Of a stretch of 64,000 bases of DNA, positions 49,946 through 58,175 are shown one piece after another (the first letter of the stretch is position 1; each line of letters begins with the position of its first letter). The stretch is from Streptomyces mashuensis. GTDB taxonomy: Bacteria > Actinomycetota > Actinomycetes > Streptomycetales > Streptomycetaceae. Where the stretch lies: the NCBI RefSeq assembly GCF_014654785.1, contig NZ_BNBD01000002.1, positions 744,001 to 808,000 on the forward strand. The letters run 5' to 3'. Position numbers and translations under genes: made by a program. The notes beneath the pieces were generated by a model. The model ran no database searches. It had not been told where the DNA came from and saw only the letters and a program-made list of their open reading frames with translations.

Positions 49946-50809
49946 ATGGGACAGTCCGCACTCCGGACCGCCCGCCGGCAGCGGCTGGGCGCGGAACTCA
50001 AGGCACTGCGCGAGGCCGCGCGGGTGTCTGCCGAGGAGGCGGCGAAGGCCATTCACGGCGACCGCACGAAGATCAGCCGGCAGGAGACCGGCCGCCATCT
50101 GATCAGCCGGCTCGAACTCGAAGCGCTGCTCGGCCTCTACAACGTCACGGACGACAAGACGCGCGAGTGGCTGATCGCCCTGGCCTCGGAGGGACGTAAG
50201 CGGAGCTGGTGGCGGCAGCGCAGCGACGCGCTCGGCCCGACGTTCAAGGAACTGCTGACGCTGGAGTCGGACGCCGCGAGGATCTGCGCCTACCAGGCCC
50301 AGGTCGTACCGGGCCTGTTGCAGACGCGCGAGTACGCCACGGCGGTCATCTCCAGCTTCGACTTCACGCCGGCGGATCAGGTCGAGTTCTGCGTCGACCT
50401 GCGGATGGACCGGCAGGACATCTTCCGGCGGGCGAACCCGCCGCAATACCTCTGCCTGCTGCCCGAAGGCATTCTGCGGCAGCAGATCGGCGGACCGCGG
50501 GCGGCGGCACGGCAGTTGCGGCGCCTCGTCGAGCTGAGCAACCCGCCGGACATGACGATCCAGGTCATTCCCTTCACGCAGCAGACGTGCCCGCCGACCG
50601 GCGGATCGTTCGTCGTCTACTCCTACCCGGACCACCTCGACCTCGACGTGGTGCAGGTGGAATACCTCGACGGAGCCTTGTACTTGCAGGAGGATGCGAC
50701 GGTCGAGAAGTACCGGAAGGTGCTCGACGGCCTGCGTGCGTGCGCGCTGTCCGCGCAGCAGTCCGCCGAGCTGATCTCGTCGATCGCCGACGAGCTCGAA
50801 CGGACGTAA
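49946..50809 (+). CDS. XRE-family regulator with DUF5753 domain (second module)
   Basis: 287-residue regulator: XRE helix-turn-helix (LGAELKALREAARVSAEEAA, RTKISRQETGRHLISRLELE) and a DUF5753 domain with QAQVVPGLLQTREYATAVI and IPFTQQTCPPTGGSFVVYSY. It is followed by two DUF397 genes, the classic partner order. GGGGAGG lies 7 bases before the ATG, and a small hairpin TCACCC-ATGA-GGGTGA (49856-49871) lies upstream. Only moderate similarity to the 10-kb module regulator, so not a local duplicate. Confidence 0.88.
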   Translation: MGQSALRTARRQRLGAELKALREAARVSAEEAAKAIHGDRTKISRQETGRHLISRLELEALLGLYNVTDDKTREWLIALASEGRKRSWWRQRSDALGPTFKELLTLESDAARICAYQAQVVPGLLQTREYATAVISSFDFTPADQVEFCVDLRMDRQDIFRRANPPQYLCLLPEGILRQQIGGPRAAARQLRRLVELSNPPDMTIQVIPFTQQTCPPTGGSFVVYSYPDHLDLDVVQVEYLDGALYLQEDATVEKYRKVLDGLRACALSAQQSAELISSIADELERT

Positions 50810-50824
50810 GAAGGGCGCTCCTCC

Positions 50825-51013
50825 GTGATACGTGCAGGGCAGAGCTGGCACAGGTCCTCGTACAGCGGCGACACGCACGGCCAGTGCGTGGAATGCCGGA
50901 TGACGCGGAACTCCTGGGTCGCCGTCCGCGACAGCAAGGCCCCCGCCCGCGGCACCCTCGCCGTCCCCCCGGCCGCCTGGACCGCCCTTCTCCGCACCCT
51001 ACGCGACGGATAG
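50825..51013 (+). CDS. DUF397 protein, first of tandem pair
   Basis: 62-residue DUF397 protein: W-H-R-S-S-Y-S-G motif (SWHRSSYSGDTHGQCVECRM), AVRDSKAPARGTLAVPPAAW and a C-terminal helix. GTG start at 50825, 15 bases after the XRE stop. DUF397 proteins are small partners of XRE/DUF5753 regulators; some act as toxins or modulators in developmental modules. Confidence 0.88.
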   Translation: MIRAGQSWHRSSYSGDTHGQCVECRMTRNSWVAVRDSKAPARGTLAVPPAAWTALLRTLRDG

Positions 51014-51028
51014 AGAAGGAGCGGCCCC

Positions 51029-51226
51029 GTGATGACGCATCAGCACCGGCCCGGACCTGAGTGGCGCAAGTCCTCCTACAGCGGTGACGGGTGCGGGGAG
51101 TGCGTCGAGTTCCGCGTCGGCCGGGGCGATCCGGTCGCCGTCCGCGACAGCAAAGCCCCCGCTCGCGGCGCCCTCGCCGTCCCGCCGCGGGCCTGGGCCG
51201 TCTTTCTCCGCACCCTGCGCGACTGA
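51029..51226 (+). CDS. DUF397 protein, second of tandem pair
   Basis: 65-residue paralogue of the preceding gene: EWRKSSYSGDGCGECVEFRV and AVRDSKAPARGALAVPPRAW. The Cys pattern differs (CGEC against GQCVEC). GAGAAGGAG precedes the ATG. Tandem duplication of DUF397 next to one XRE gene. Confidence 0.88.
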   Translation: MMTHQHRPGPEWRKSSYSGDGCGECVEFRVGRGDPVAVRDSKAPARGALAVPPRAWAVFLRTLRD

Positions 51227-51236
51227 TGCGCGCGTG

Positions 51237-51836
51237 TCAGCCCGTCGCGCTCCCGCGCCGCCGCGCCAGCGGCAGCGGCAGGCCCGGGAGGCCGTCGATG
51301 CTTTCCGCTATGTGGGGCTTCTGCTCGAAGTAGCGTGACAGGGATGCCTCGTCCTCCCGCTCGAAGCGGCGGCGGTGCAGGTCGCGGTCCTCGTCGTACG
51401 TCATGAACGGCACCCCGTAGCCGCACGTGTCGCGGATCAGGGTCGCCGTGACCACGATGACCGCCCGCAGGCCGTGAGCCTCCGGGTCGGTGTGCGGGAA
51501 ACGGGTCAGCAGGTCCTCGAAGCGGGGGTCGTCGCGGAAGACCGGTTCGCCGTGGCCGTGGATGCGGACGATGTTCGGCGGGCCCTGGAATGCGCACCAC
51601 ATCAGCGTGATGCGGCGGTTCTCCCGCAGGTGGGCAATCGTTTCGGCGTTGCTGCCGGCGAAGTCCAGGTACGCGACCGTCCGTTCGTCGAGGACCGCGA
51701 ACGAACCCGTGACGCCCTTCGGCGAGAGGTTGATCGTGCCGTCGTCCGCCAGCGGGGCCGTGGCGGTGAAGAAGACGGGCTGGGCCTCGATGAACGCGCG
51801 GAGCCTGCCGTCGATGCGATCGTACGTCTTTCCCAT
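51237..51836 (-). CDS. Pyridoxamine 5'-phosphate oxidase-like flavin protein
   Basis: 199-residue split-barrel protein: FFTATAPLADDGTINLSPKG, YLDFAGSNAETIAHLRENRR, ITLMWCAFQGPPNIVRIHG are standard for the pyridoxamine 5'-phosphate oxidase-related family that binds FMN or F420. Cytoplasmic. The reaction is not predictable. Convergent with the DUF397 gene (10-base gap) and divergent from the sensor-like membrane protein gene. Confidence 0.85.
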   Translation of the reverse strand: MGKTYDRIDGRLRAFIEAQPVFFTATAPLADDGTINLSPKGVTGSFAVLDERTVAYLDFAGSNAETIAHLRENRRITLMWCAFQGPPNIVRIHGHGEPVFRDDPRFEDLLTRFPHTDPEAHGLRAVIVVTATLIRDTCGYGVPFMTYDEDRDLHRRRFEREDEASLSRYFEQKPHIAESIDGLPGLPLPLARRRGSATG

Positions 51837-51950
51837 GACGGTGATTGTCGTGCGCGGGCCCACCCCCGCCCAGGGGTGGGGAAAACCGAACCCCCGATCC
51901 CCGTACTGCCACCATCGCCCCGCCCCCTCCCCCACGGGCAAGGTGGAGCC

Positions 51951-52463
51951 ATGACCAGCAGCGCCGTCACCCCGACCGTCCGTACCGTCTCCCTCCGCCC
52001 CCTGCTCCACGCCGCCGCGCGCACCCTCTTCCGTGGGGTCGTCGCCCTGCCGCTCGCCGTGGCCGCCGTGCCCATGGCGCTGCTCGGCGCGCACGGGCCC
52101 GCCGCGCGGGCGCAGACCTCGCTCGCCGGCCTCCCGGCGCGGCGGCCGGCCCGGTGGCGGGTGCTGGTGCACAGCGTCGCCGTGGCCCTGCCCGCCCTGG
52201 TGTCCTTCGTCGCCGCGCTCCTCGTCGGCTACCTCACCTACGCCGGCTACCTCTACTTCCTCCGCCCGGACGCGTCGTTCGCCCTCGGGCACCCCTTCAC
52301 GCCCGACGAGCGCTTCCACAACGCCTGGGGCGGGCCCACCCTCGTCGGCGCGTGGTTCGTGCACTCCTGCGTCGCCCTGGGAATGCAGCTGGCCGCGCTC
52401 GGCCTGATACGCGGCGCCCTCGCCGTCCAGGGCCGCGCCACCCGCCGGCTGCTCGCCGCATAG
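51951..52463 (+). CDS. Sensor-domain-like membrane protein upstream of kinase
   Basis: 170-residue membrane protein with three to four hydrophobic segments (GVVALPLAVAAVPMALLG, VALPALVSFVAALLVGYLTY, LVGAWFVHSCVALGMQLAA). Its fold and length resemble the N-terminal membrane sensor region of the kinase encoded 16 bases downstream, but it has no kinase domain. It may be an accessory sensor subunit or a diverged duplicate. GGTGGAG precedes ATG 51951. Confidence 0.7.
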   Translation: MTSSAVTPTVRTVSLRPLLHAAARTLFRGVVALPLAVAAVPMALLGAHGPAARAQTSLAGLPARRPARWRVLVHSVAVALPALVSFVAALLVGYLTYAGYLYFLRPDASFALGHPFTPDERFHNAWGGPTLVGAWFVHSCVALGMQLAALGLIRGALAVQGRATRRLLAA

Positions 52464-52479
52464 GTTCTGACCTGGTGAA

Positions 52480-53760
52480 ATGCTGGTCCCCATGCTCCAC
52501 CGTTCCCACCTCCGCACCCACCTCCGCGCTCCCCTCTACGTCCTCCTCTCCCTCCCTCTCTCCCTCGCCGGCCTCCCCCTCGTGGCCGCCGGGCTGCTCG
52601 TCGGCACGGTCCTGTCCGTGACCGCCCTCGGCCCCTGGGTGGTCGCGCTGACGCTGCGCGGCGCGAAGGGCCTCGGGAACGCACACCGGGTGCTGGCGCG
52701 TTCCCTGCTCGGGTACGCCGTGGAGGCGCCGGAGCCACCGGCCCGGGCGGGGTCCGGCCTGTTCGCCCGCCGCCGGGCCCTTCTCGGTGACCGCGCCGCC
52801 CGGCGGGCCGCCGGCTGGGCGCTGCTCGCCCCGCTGACCGTCCTCGTGCCGCTTCTCGCCCTCCTCGTCGGCTACGTCTACGGCGTCCTGCTGACCCTCC
52901 ATCCGCTCCTCCGCCACTGGAACTACACGACCGTGCACGAACCCGACGGCTCCGTGCGGCACGTCTCCCTGAAGGTCGCCGGCATGGAGTTCGACACCTG
53001 GCCCCGGCTGCTCGTCCCCGTCGCCGTCGGCCTGCTGCTCCTCCTCTTCGCCCGCCGGCTGCTCGACGGGGCGCTGGCCCCGCACCGCGCCCTGCTGCGT
53101 TCGCTCCTCGGGCCGAGCGCCGCCGACCGGCGCATCGCCGTGCTGGAGGAGACGCGCGCCCAGGCCGTCGAGGACGCCGCGGCCACGCTGCGCCGCATCG
53201 AGCGCGACCTGCACGACGGCACGCAGGCCCGCCTCGTGGGGCTCGGCATGCACCTCACGATGATTCGGGAACTCGTCACCGCCGGCGCCGGCCCGGAGCA
53301 GCTCCTCGCCGTCGTCGACACGGCGCAGGGCAACGCGAAGCAGGCCATCGCCGACCTGCGCGCCCTGGTCCGCGGCATCCACCCGCCCGTCCTGAACGAG
53401 GGCATCGGCCCCGCCCTGGACACGCTGGCCGCCGACAGCGCGCTGCCCGTCACCGTCACCGTCGACGTCCCGCGCCGCCCCAGCCCCGCGTTGGAGTCGA
53501 TCGCCTATTTCTGTGCCGCCGAGCTCCTGGCCAACGCCGTGAAGCACAGTGGCGCGTCGGCCGTCGCCATCGCTGTGACGGCCGACGACACGGCGCTGCG
53601 GTTGCGTGTGGAGGACGACGGGCGCGGGGGCGCGCGCGTGGGCGCGGGGAGCGGGCTGACGGGGCTGCTCGCGCGGGTACGCACCGTCGACGGCACCCTG
53701 AGCTGCACGAGCCCGGAGGGAGGACCTACGGTGGTCACGGTCGTACTGCCGTACAGCTGA
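52480..53760 (+). CDS. Sensor histidine kinase (NarL/DesK-type)
   Basis: 426-residue kinase. About four spans (20-55, 110-135, 175-200) bracket an extracytoplasmic loop; the dimerisation domain has H245 in IERDLHDGTQARLVGLG, and the ATPase domain has ELLANAVKHSGASAVAI and VEDDGRGGARVGAGSGLTG. Typical partner of the LuxR-type regulator that follows 32 bases downstream. Two possible ATGs, 52480 and 52492; I use the first. Confidence 0.9.
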   Translation: MLVPMLHRSHLRTHLRAPLYVLLSLPLSLAGLPLVAAGLLVGTVLSVTALGPWVVALTLRGAKGLGNAHRVLARSLLGYAVEAPEPPARAGSGLFARRRALLGDRAARRAAGWALLAPLTVLVPLLALLVGYVYGVLLTLHPLLRHWNYTTVHEPDGSVRHVSLKVAGMEFDTWPRLLVPVAVGLLLLLFARRLLDGALAPHRALLRSLLGPSAADRRIAVLEETRAQAVEDAAATLRRIERDLHDGTQARLVGLGMHLTMIRELVTAGAGPEQLLAVVDTAQGNAKQAIADLRALVRGIHPPVLNEGIGPALDTLAADSALPVTVTVDVPRRPSPALESIAYFCAAELLANAVKHSGASAVAIAVTADDTALRLRVEDDGRGGARVGAGSGLTGLLARVRTVDGTLSCTSPEGGPTVVTVVLPYS

Positions 53761-53792
53761 CGCGTATCAGCTGACGCGAGAAACGGGGGAGC

Positions 53793-54443
53793 ATGCGCGT
53801 CGTCATCGCCGAGGACTCCGCGATCCTGCGCGACGGGCTGGTCCAGCTGCTGGGCCTGCGCGGGGTGGAGGTGGCCGCCGCCGTCGAGGACGCGGACGCG
53901 CTGCTGGCCGCGGTCGCCGAGCACCGCCCCGACGCCGCCGTCGTCGACATCCGGCTGCCGCCCGGCCACAGCGACGAGGGCCTGCGGGCCGCCGTGGAGA
54001 TCCGGCGCACCCATCCCGGCACCGGCGTGCTGATCTTCTCGCAGTACGTGGAGACGCGCTACGCCGAGCAACTGCTGGGCGACGGCGCGGCCGGCCTCGG
54101 CTACCTGCTCAAGGAGCGGGTCGTCGACATCGGCGAGTTCGTGGACGCGCTGGAACGGGTGGCGTCGGGCGGGACGGCCCTCGACCCGCAGGTAGTGTCG
54201 CAGCTGTTCGGCGCGGGGAAGCGGGCCCGGGCGCTGGACGTGCTGACGCCGCGCGAGCGCGAGGTGCTCGCGCTGATGGCCGAGGGCCGCACGAACCGCG
54301 CCATCGCCCAGCACTTCGTCGTCTCGGAGCGGGCCGTGGAGAAGCACGTCGCCAACATCTTCACCAAGCTCGGCCTGCCGCCGACCGAGTCGGGCCACCG
54401 CCGCGTCCTGGCCGTCCTGCGCTATCTGGAAGCCGGCGGCTGA
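53793..54443 (+). CDS. LuxR-type response regulator
   Basis: 216-residue response regulator. Receiver: acidic pair ED at residues 7-8 (VVIAEDSAI), phosphoacceptor D52 in AAVVDIRLPP, K107 in YLLKERVVD. The C-terminal LuxR helix-turn-helix is LTPREREVLALMAEGRTNRA, IAQHFVVSERAVEKHVANIF. It is phosphorylated by the upstream kinase. Regulon unknown; the immediate neighbour is a surface protein gene on the opposite strand. Confidence 0.93.
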   Translation: MRVVIAEDSAILRDGLVQLLGLRGVEVAAAVEDADALLAAVAEHRPDAAVVDIRLPPGHSDEGLRAAVEIRRTHPGTGVLIFSQYVETRYAEQLLGDGAAGLGYLLKERVVDIGEFVDALERVASGGTALDPQVVSQLFGAGKRARALDVLTPREREVLALMAEGRTNRAIAQHFVVSERAVEKHVANIFTKLGLPPTESGHRRVLAVLRYLEAGG

Positions 54444-54453
54444 GACCGGCCCC

Positions 54454-55836
54454 CTAGGCGCGGGGCCGCGTGCGGTACAGCACCGCCAGCGCCAGCGTCG
54501 TCCCCGCGGCCACCAGCAGCGTGCCGATGGCCAGGGCGGGGCTCATGGGCGGGCTGTGGCGCTCCGGGTCCTGGCCGTGCCGCGGCGGGCGGGCGGGGGC
54601 GCCGCCGCGCAGGCCCGGGTACACGGCCTGCTGCACGGGCGGGCCCAGCAGCTCCGGCGGGAACGGGAAGGAGTCCGGGCCCAGCTCCCGTACGGGCCCG
54701 TCGGCCTCCGGCGTCGGGCCCGTGCCGCAGTCCGGCAGCGCGCCCTCGAAGGGGTACGCGTGCAGGACGGGCCCGGTGGCGCCCGGGGCGGGGGCCGCCG
54801 GCCCCGACTCGTGCGCCAGGGAACCCGCCGTGAAGAACCGCCCGTTGACCGCCGCGACGCTCACCCGCACCGTGCTGGTGCGGCGGCCGACGAGGACCGT
54901 GCCCTCCAGCGTGCCGCTGCCGGTGAGGCGCACGTTCTTGGCGTCGGGGAAGTTCCACAGCAGCCGTTCCCGGCGGACGCCCGCCAGCTTGCTCGCCGAG
55001 ACGTTCACCGCGCGGTCCTCGCCGCTCGGGTTGGTGACGTTGACCAGCACGGTCGCGGTGGCGGGCACGCGCTGGAAGCCGATCTCCTGCGGGCCGCCAC
55101 CGGCCGCCGTCAGGTCGAACGGCGCGTTGAACACCTGGAGCTTCGACGTGCCGTCGCCCGTGAACACCGTGGCGGCGCCCTGGTTCACGGCAGTGCCGGT
55201 GGTCCTGCGCAGCACGCCGTGGTCGTAGCCGTAGCAGGTGCTGGCGGCCATGACGTCGTCGCGCAGCGCGCGGTACGCGGCCACGGCGGAGGGGTCGCGC
55301 ACCGCTTTGGGGCCCACGGTGCCGGGGCCGGCGAGCGCGCCGCCGTAGGAGACGGTGCCGTTGACCGTGCCGTCCTGGGTGAGCAGCCGCTGGCCCGCCG
55401 CGATTTTGACCGCGCCGCCCACGCGCAGGAACGGCGTGCCGTTGTCCGGTGGTACGCGCGAGCCGACGGGGACGGCGCCCACGGTGTACGTCTGCGCCGC
55501 GCCGGGCGCCTTGGCGACGTCGACGTCGCCGAGCACCACGGCCCGGCCCTCGGCGCCGGCGGCTGCCTCGCGGACGGCGTAGTCGCCGCCGACGAAGACG
55601 TTGACGGCGTTGTCCCGGCCGGAGACGGTGCCGTTGTGGGGTTCGGGGTACGGTTTCGGGCACTTGCCGGGGACGCAGGGGCCCGGCCCGGTGGCGCGGG
55701 CCACCGGCGGCATCTCCCCCGCCGTCGCGGTGGGCAGGGCGGTCGTCAGACCCGTGACGCCGGCCGTAGCCAGGGCGGCCACAGCCGTGGTCACCGGACG
55801 GGACACCCGGTGGCGTGCGGCTGTTCTCTGGCGCAT
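54454..55836 (-). CDS. Choice-of-anchor A family surface protein
   Basis: 460-residue exported protein: signal peptide (VTTAVAALATAGVTGLTTAL), the collagen-binding-like choice-of-anchor A domain with repeats such as NVFVGGDYAVREAAAGAEGR, VLGDVDVAKAPGA and LTGSGTLEGTVL, a Pro-rich stalk, and a C-terminal span (LAIGTLLVAAGTTLALAVLY) with a positive tail. No LPXTG is visible before the span, so it may stay membrane-anchored. ATG 55836 lies within an AT-rich palindromic stretch. Convergent with the response regulator (10-base gap). Confidence 0.85.
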   Translation of the reverse strand: MRQRTAARHRVSRPVTTAVAALATAGVTGLTTALPTATAGEMPPVARATGPGPCVPGKCPKPYPEPHNGTVSGRDNAVNVFVGGDYAVREAAAGAEGRAVVLGDVDVAKAPGAAQTYTVGAVPVGSRVPPDNGTPFLRVGGAVKIAAGQRLLTQDGTVNGTVSYGGALAGPGTVGPKAVRDPSAVAAYRALRDDVMAASTCYGYDHGVLRRTTGTAVNQGAATVFTGDGTSKLQVFNAPFDLTAAGGGPQEIGFQRVPATATVLVNVTNPSGEDRAVNVSASKLAGVRRERLLWNFPDAKNVRLTGSGTLEGTVLVGRRTSTVRVSVAAVNGRFFTAGSLAHESGPAAPAPGATGPVLHAYPFEGALPDCGTGPTPEADGPVRELGPDSFPFPPELLGPPVQQAVYPGLRGGAPARPPRHGQDPERHSPPMSPALAIGTLLVAAGTTLALAVLYRTRPRA

Positions 55837-55854
55837 ATCCGAAAATATGCATAT
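55833..55854. promoter_or_regulatory. AT-rich palindromes at the start of the anchor A gene
   Basis: GCATAT-CCGAAA-ATATGC (55833-55850) and ATATGCATAT (55845-55854) overlap, covering the start codon. AT-rich runs of this kind are rare in this genome. Possible operator or translation-controlling hairpin. Confidence 0.5.
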
Positions 55855-55939
55855 ACGCCCATGCCGCGTACGGCAGTACACGCCCCACGCCGCCCGTACG
55901 ACCCGATCGGCGGACAACGACCTCGAGCGGACAGCGGTC

Positions 55940-56794
55940 TCAGGCGTCCTTGAGCTCCTGCCGCTGCCGCCCCAGCCCCTCGATCTCCAGCTCCATCACG
56001 TCACCGGCCCGCAGGTACCGCGTGCCGGGGCGGGTCAGGGCGGCCCCCGCCGGCGTACCCGTGTTGATCACGTCGCCCGGGTACAGGGTCATGAACCCGC
56101 TGATGTACCGGACGAGGCGGGCGACGGGGAAGACCTGCCGGGCCGTGCTGGAGTCCTGCATCGGTTCGCCGTTGACCCACAGCCGGATGCGCAGCGCCTG
56201 CGGGTCGGGCACCTCGTCGGCCGTCACCAGCCACGGCCCCAGGGGGTTGAACGTCTCGCAGTTCTTGCCCTTGTCCCACTGCCCGCCGCGCTCGTACTGG
56301 TACGCGCGCTCGCTGACGTCGTTGGACACCGTGTAGCCGGCGACCGCGGCCAGCGCCTCGGCGTCACTGCCCAGGTGGCGGGCGGTGCGGCCGATGACGA
56401 CGGCCAGCTCGGCCTCCCAGTCGGTCTTCTCGCTGCCGTGCGGGACGAGCACGGTGTCGTCGGGGCCGACGACCGTGTCGGGCGCCTTGAGGAACAGGAC
56501 GGGCTCGGTGGGCGTCGCCATCCGCGCCTCGGCCACCAGGTCGTGGTAGTTCACGCCCACGCAGACGATCTTGCCGATGCGGGCCACCGGCGGCCCGGTC
56601 CGCAGGCCCACGGGGTCGAGCGCGGGCAGGATGCGGGCGCCGGCGGCGGCCCGGACGCGGGCCAGGGCCGCGTCGTCGGAGAGCAGCGCGCCGTCCACGT
56701 CCGGCACGACGGCCGACAGGTCGCGCAGCGTCCCGTCCTCCTCCAGCAGCGCGGGGCGCTCCCCGCCGGCCGGTCCCACCCGCAGCAGCTTCAT
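55940..56794 (-). CDS. Fumarylacetoacetate hydrolase family protein
   Basis: 284-residue cytoplasmic enzyme. After a ~60-residue N-terminal domain comes the FAH fold: KIVCVGVNYHDLVAEARMAT, EPVLFLKAPDTVVGPDDTVL, DWEAELAVVIGRTAR (metal-binding E-x-E), SNDVSERAYQYERGGQWDKG, and GDVINTGTPAGAA. These enzymes act on 2-oxo acids or acylpyruvates. Start 56794 gives MKLLRVG. Not clearly linked with its neighbours. Confidence 0.9.
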   Translation of the reverse strand: MKLLRVGPAGGERPALLEEDGTLRDLSAVVPDVDGALLSDDAALARVRAAAGARILPALDPVGLRTGPPVARIGKIVCVGVNYHDLVAEARMATPTEPVLFLKAPDTVVGPDDTVLVPHGSEKTDWEAELAVVIGRTARHLGSDAEALAAVAGYTVSNDVSERAYQYERGGQWDKGKNCETFNPLGPWLVTADEVPDPQALRIRLWVNGEPMQDSSTARQVFPVARLVRYISGFMTLYPGDVINTGTPAGAALTRPGTRYLRAGDVMELEIEGLGRQRQELKDA

Positions 56795-56913
56795 CGTCCC
56801 GCCCCCGTCGTCGTCGCGCCCTGTCCGGGGCGCACGGCCTCGACCATGATCGTGCAGGTCCGGGGCCCACCGCACAAGGATCGTTTCGGCCCCCGCCCCG
56901 CCTCCGCCCCCGC

Positions 56914-57684
56914 CTACGCCGTACGCTCCGCCCGCACGCCCCTCTGCAGCAGCGCCCGTTCCACCGCCGTCCACGTGGTGGTGGTGACGAGGTAGAGGCC
57001 GGCGGCGAGCGGCACCACCGCGGCCGTGACGAGCGTGCCGAAGGCCAGCAGCGGCGCGACCTTCGTCATGGCCGTCACCGCTCCGGCGCCCGGCGTGCCG
57101 TCCGCGACGGGCTGCGCCGCCGCGGCCTTCGCGACGGCCGCGCGCCCCCGGCGGTACGACCACGTGGCCACCGCCGCGACGGCGGCGAACAGGCCCAGGT
57201 ACACCAGGCCCTGCGCCCCGGCGGGGCCGCCGCGCGCCAGCGCGTCGGACCAGCGCTCGCCGAGCGGGGCGCCCAGCAGCGTGTGGTCCAGCAGGCCCGC
57301 GCCGCCGTCGCCGGACGCGAACAGGCGGTACATCACGAAGAACACCGGCAGCTGGACGAGCGTGGGCAGGCAGCCGGACAGCGGCGACGCGCCCTCCCGG
57401 GCGTACAGCGCGCCCGCCTCGCGCCGCAGCCGTTCGGGGTCGCCGCCGTACCGCCGCTGAAGCTCCACGAGGCGCGGCGCGAGCCGGACGCGGGCCTGCT
57501 CGCCCCGCACCGCCGAACGGGCCAGCGGGTGCATCGCCAGCCGCACCAGCGCCGTGAACACGACGACGGCGGCGGCCGTCGCGGAAGCACCCGCCAGGGG
57601 TTCGAGGACGGCGGCGAGACGGGTCAGCAGGGACCCGAGCAGGTGGAAGAAGGGAGCAGAAAGGGAAGCAAGGAACGAAGACAC
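56914..57684 (-). CDS. YidC/Oxa1-type membrane insertase paralogue
   Basis: 256-residue insertase. Hydrophobic segments match YidC's core: a first span, the hydrophilic-groove region VFTALVRLAMHPLARSAVR (Arg in the groove), the coiled hairpin QRRYGGDPERLRREAGALYA, and LPTLVQLPVFFVMYRLF. It is short, has no large periplasmic domain, and is a second copy rather than the rpmH-linked housekeeping gene, since no rnpA/rpmH/dnaA neighbours are present. GTG 57684 has GGAGG 6 bases upstream. Downstream of a DUF6412 gene. Confidence 0.85.
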   Translation of the reverse strand: MSSFLASLSAPFFHLLGSLLTRLAAVLEPLAGASATAAAVVVFTALVRLAMHPLARSAVRGEQARVRLAPRLVELQRRYGGDPERLRREAGALYAREGASPLSGCLPTLVQLPVFFVMYRLFASGDGGAGLLDHTLLGAPLGERWSDALARGGPAGAQGLVYLGLFAAVAAVATWSYRRGRAAVAKAAAAQPVADGTPGAGAVTAMTKVAPLLAFGTLVTAAVVPLAAGLYLVTTTTWTAVERALLQRGVRAERTA

Positions 57685-57809
57685 AGAGCCCTCCACGGGT
57701 CTCGTCGTGGCCGAAGGGTCGAGCGGTCGGCGTGACGAGGCGCGCGGGCATCCCGCGGCACCGGGCGGCGCCCTGGCGGGCGCCTCCGGGAAAGGGTGGT
57801 GACGGGTGC

Positions 57810-58133
57810 CTACGCGGTCGCCGGGAGGGCCCGGCCCGGCGCACGGGGGCGCCGGCGGCCGCGGGCGTCCGGGTCGCGCTGCGCGAGGAAGGCGGTGCGC
57901 AGCTCCCGGTCCCGTATCGCGGTGCGTATGCGGGTGGGCGTGAGCGGCCCGGCCGGGGCGGCGGCCGTGGCCAGGGCGCTCAGCAGCAGGACTGCCGTCG
58001 CGACCACCGTGGTGGCCGCGACCGCGGTGACGGCGGTGGCGGCGGCGAGCATGCCGCTCTGGGCGAGGAACAGCTCGGCGAGCACGACGAACAGCACGCT
58101 CAGCTGCGTACGCACGGCCTGCGCGGCGCTCAT
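57810..58133 (-). CDS. DUF6412 small membrane protein
   Basis: 107-residue protein with two hydrophobic segments (LSVLFVVLAELFLAQSGMLA, VTAVAATTVVATAVLLLSAL) and a basic Arg-rich tail. Small proteins of this shape recur immediately upstream of YidC paralogues in Streptomyces and are annotated DUF6412. The ATG at 58133 has GGAGGAAC right upstream. A role in membrane insertion is inferred from context only. Confidence 0.7.
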   Translation of the reverse strand: MSAAQAVRTQLSVLFVVLAELFLAQSGMLAAATAVTAVAATTVVATAVLLLSALATAAAPAGPLTPTRIRTAIRDRELRTAFLAQRDPDARGRRRPRAPGRALPATA

Positions 58134-58175
58134 CCCGTTCCTCCTCTCCCCTCCGTGGCTCCCCTCCATGGGTGC

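Noticed and set aside
56914..57684. YidC gene as a sign of the chromosomal origin
   Set aside because: No rpmH, rnpA, dnaA or DnaA-box cluster is nearby.
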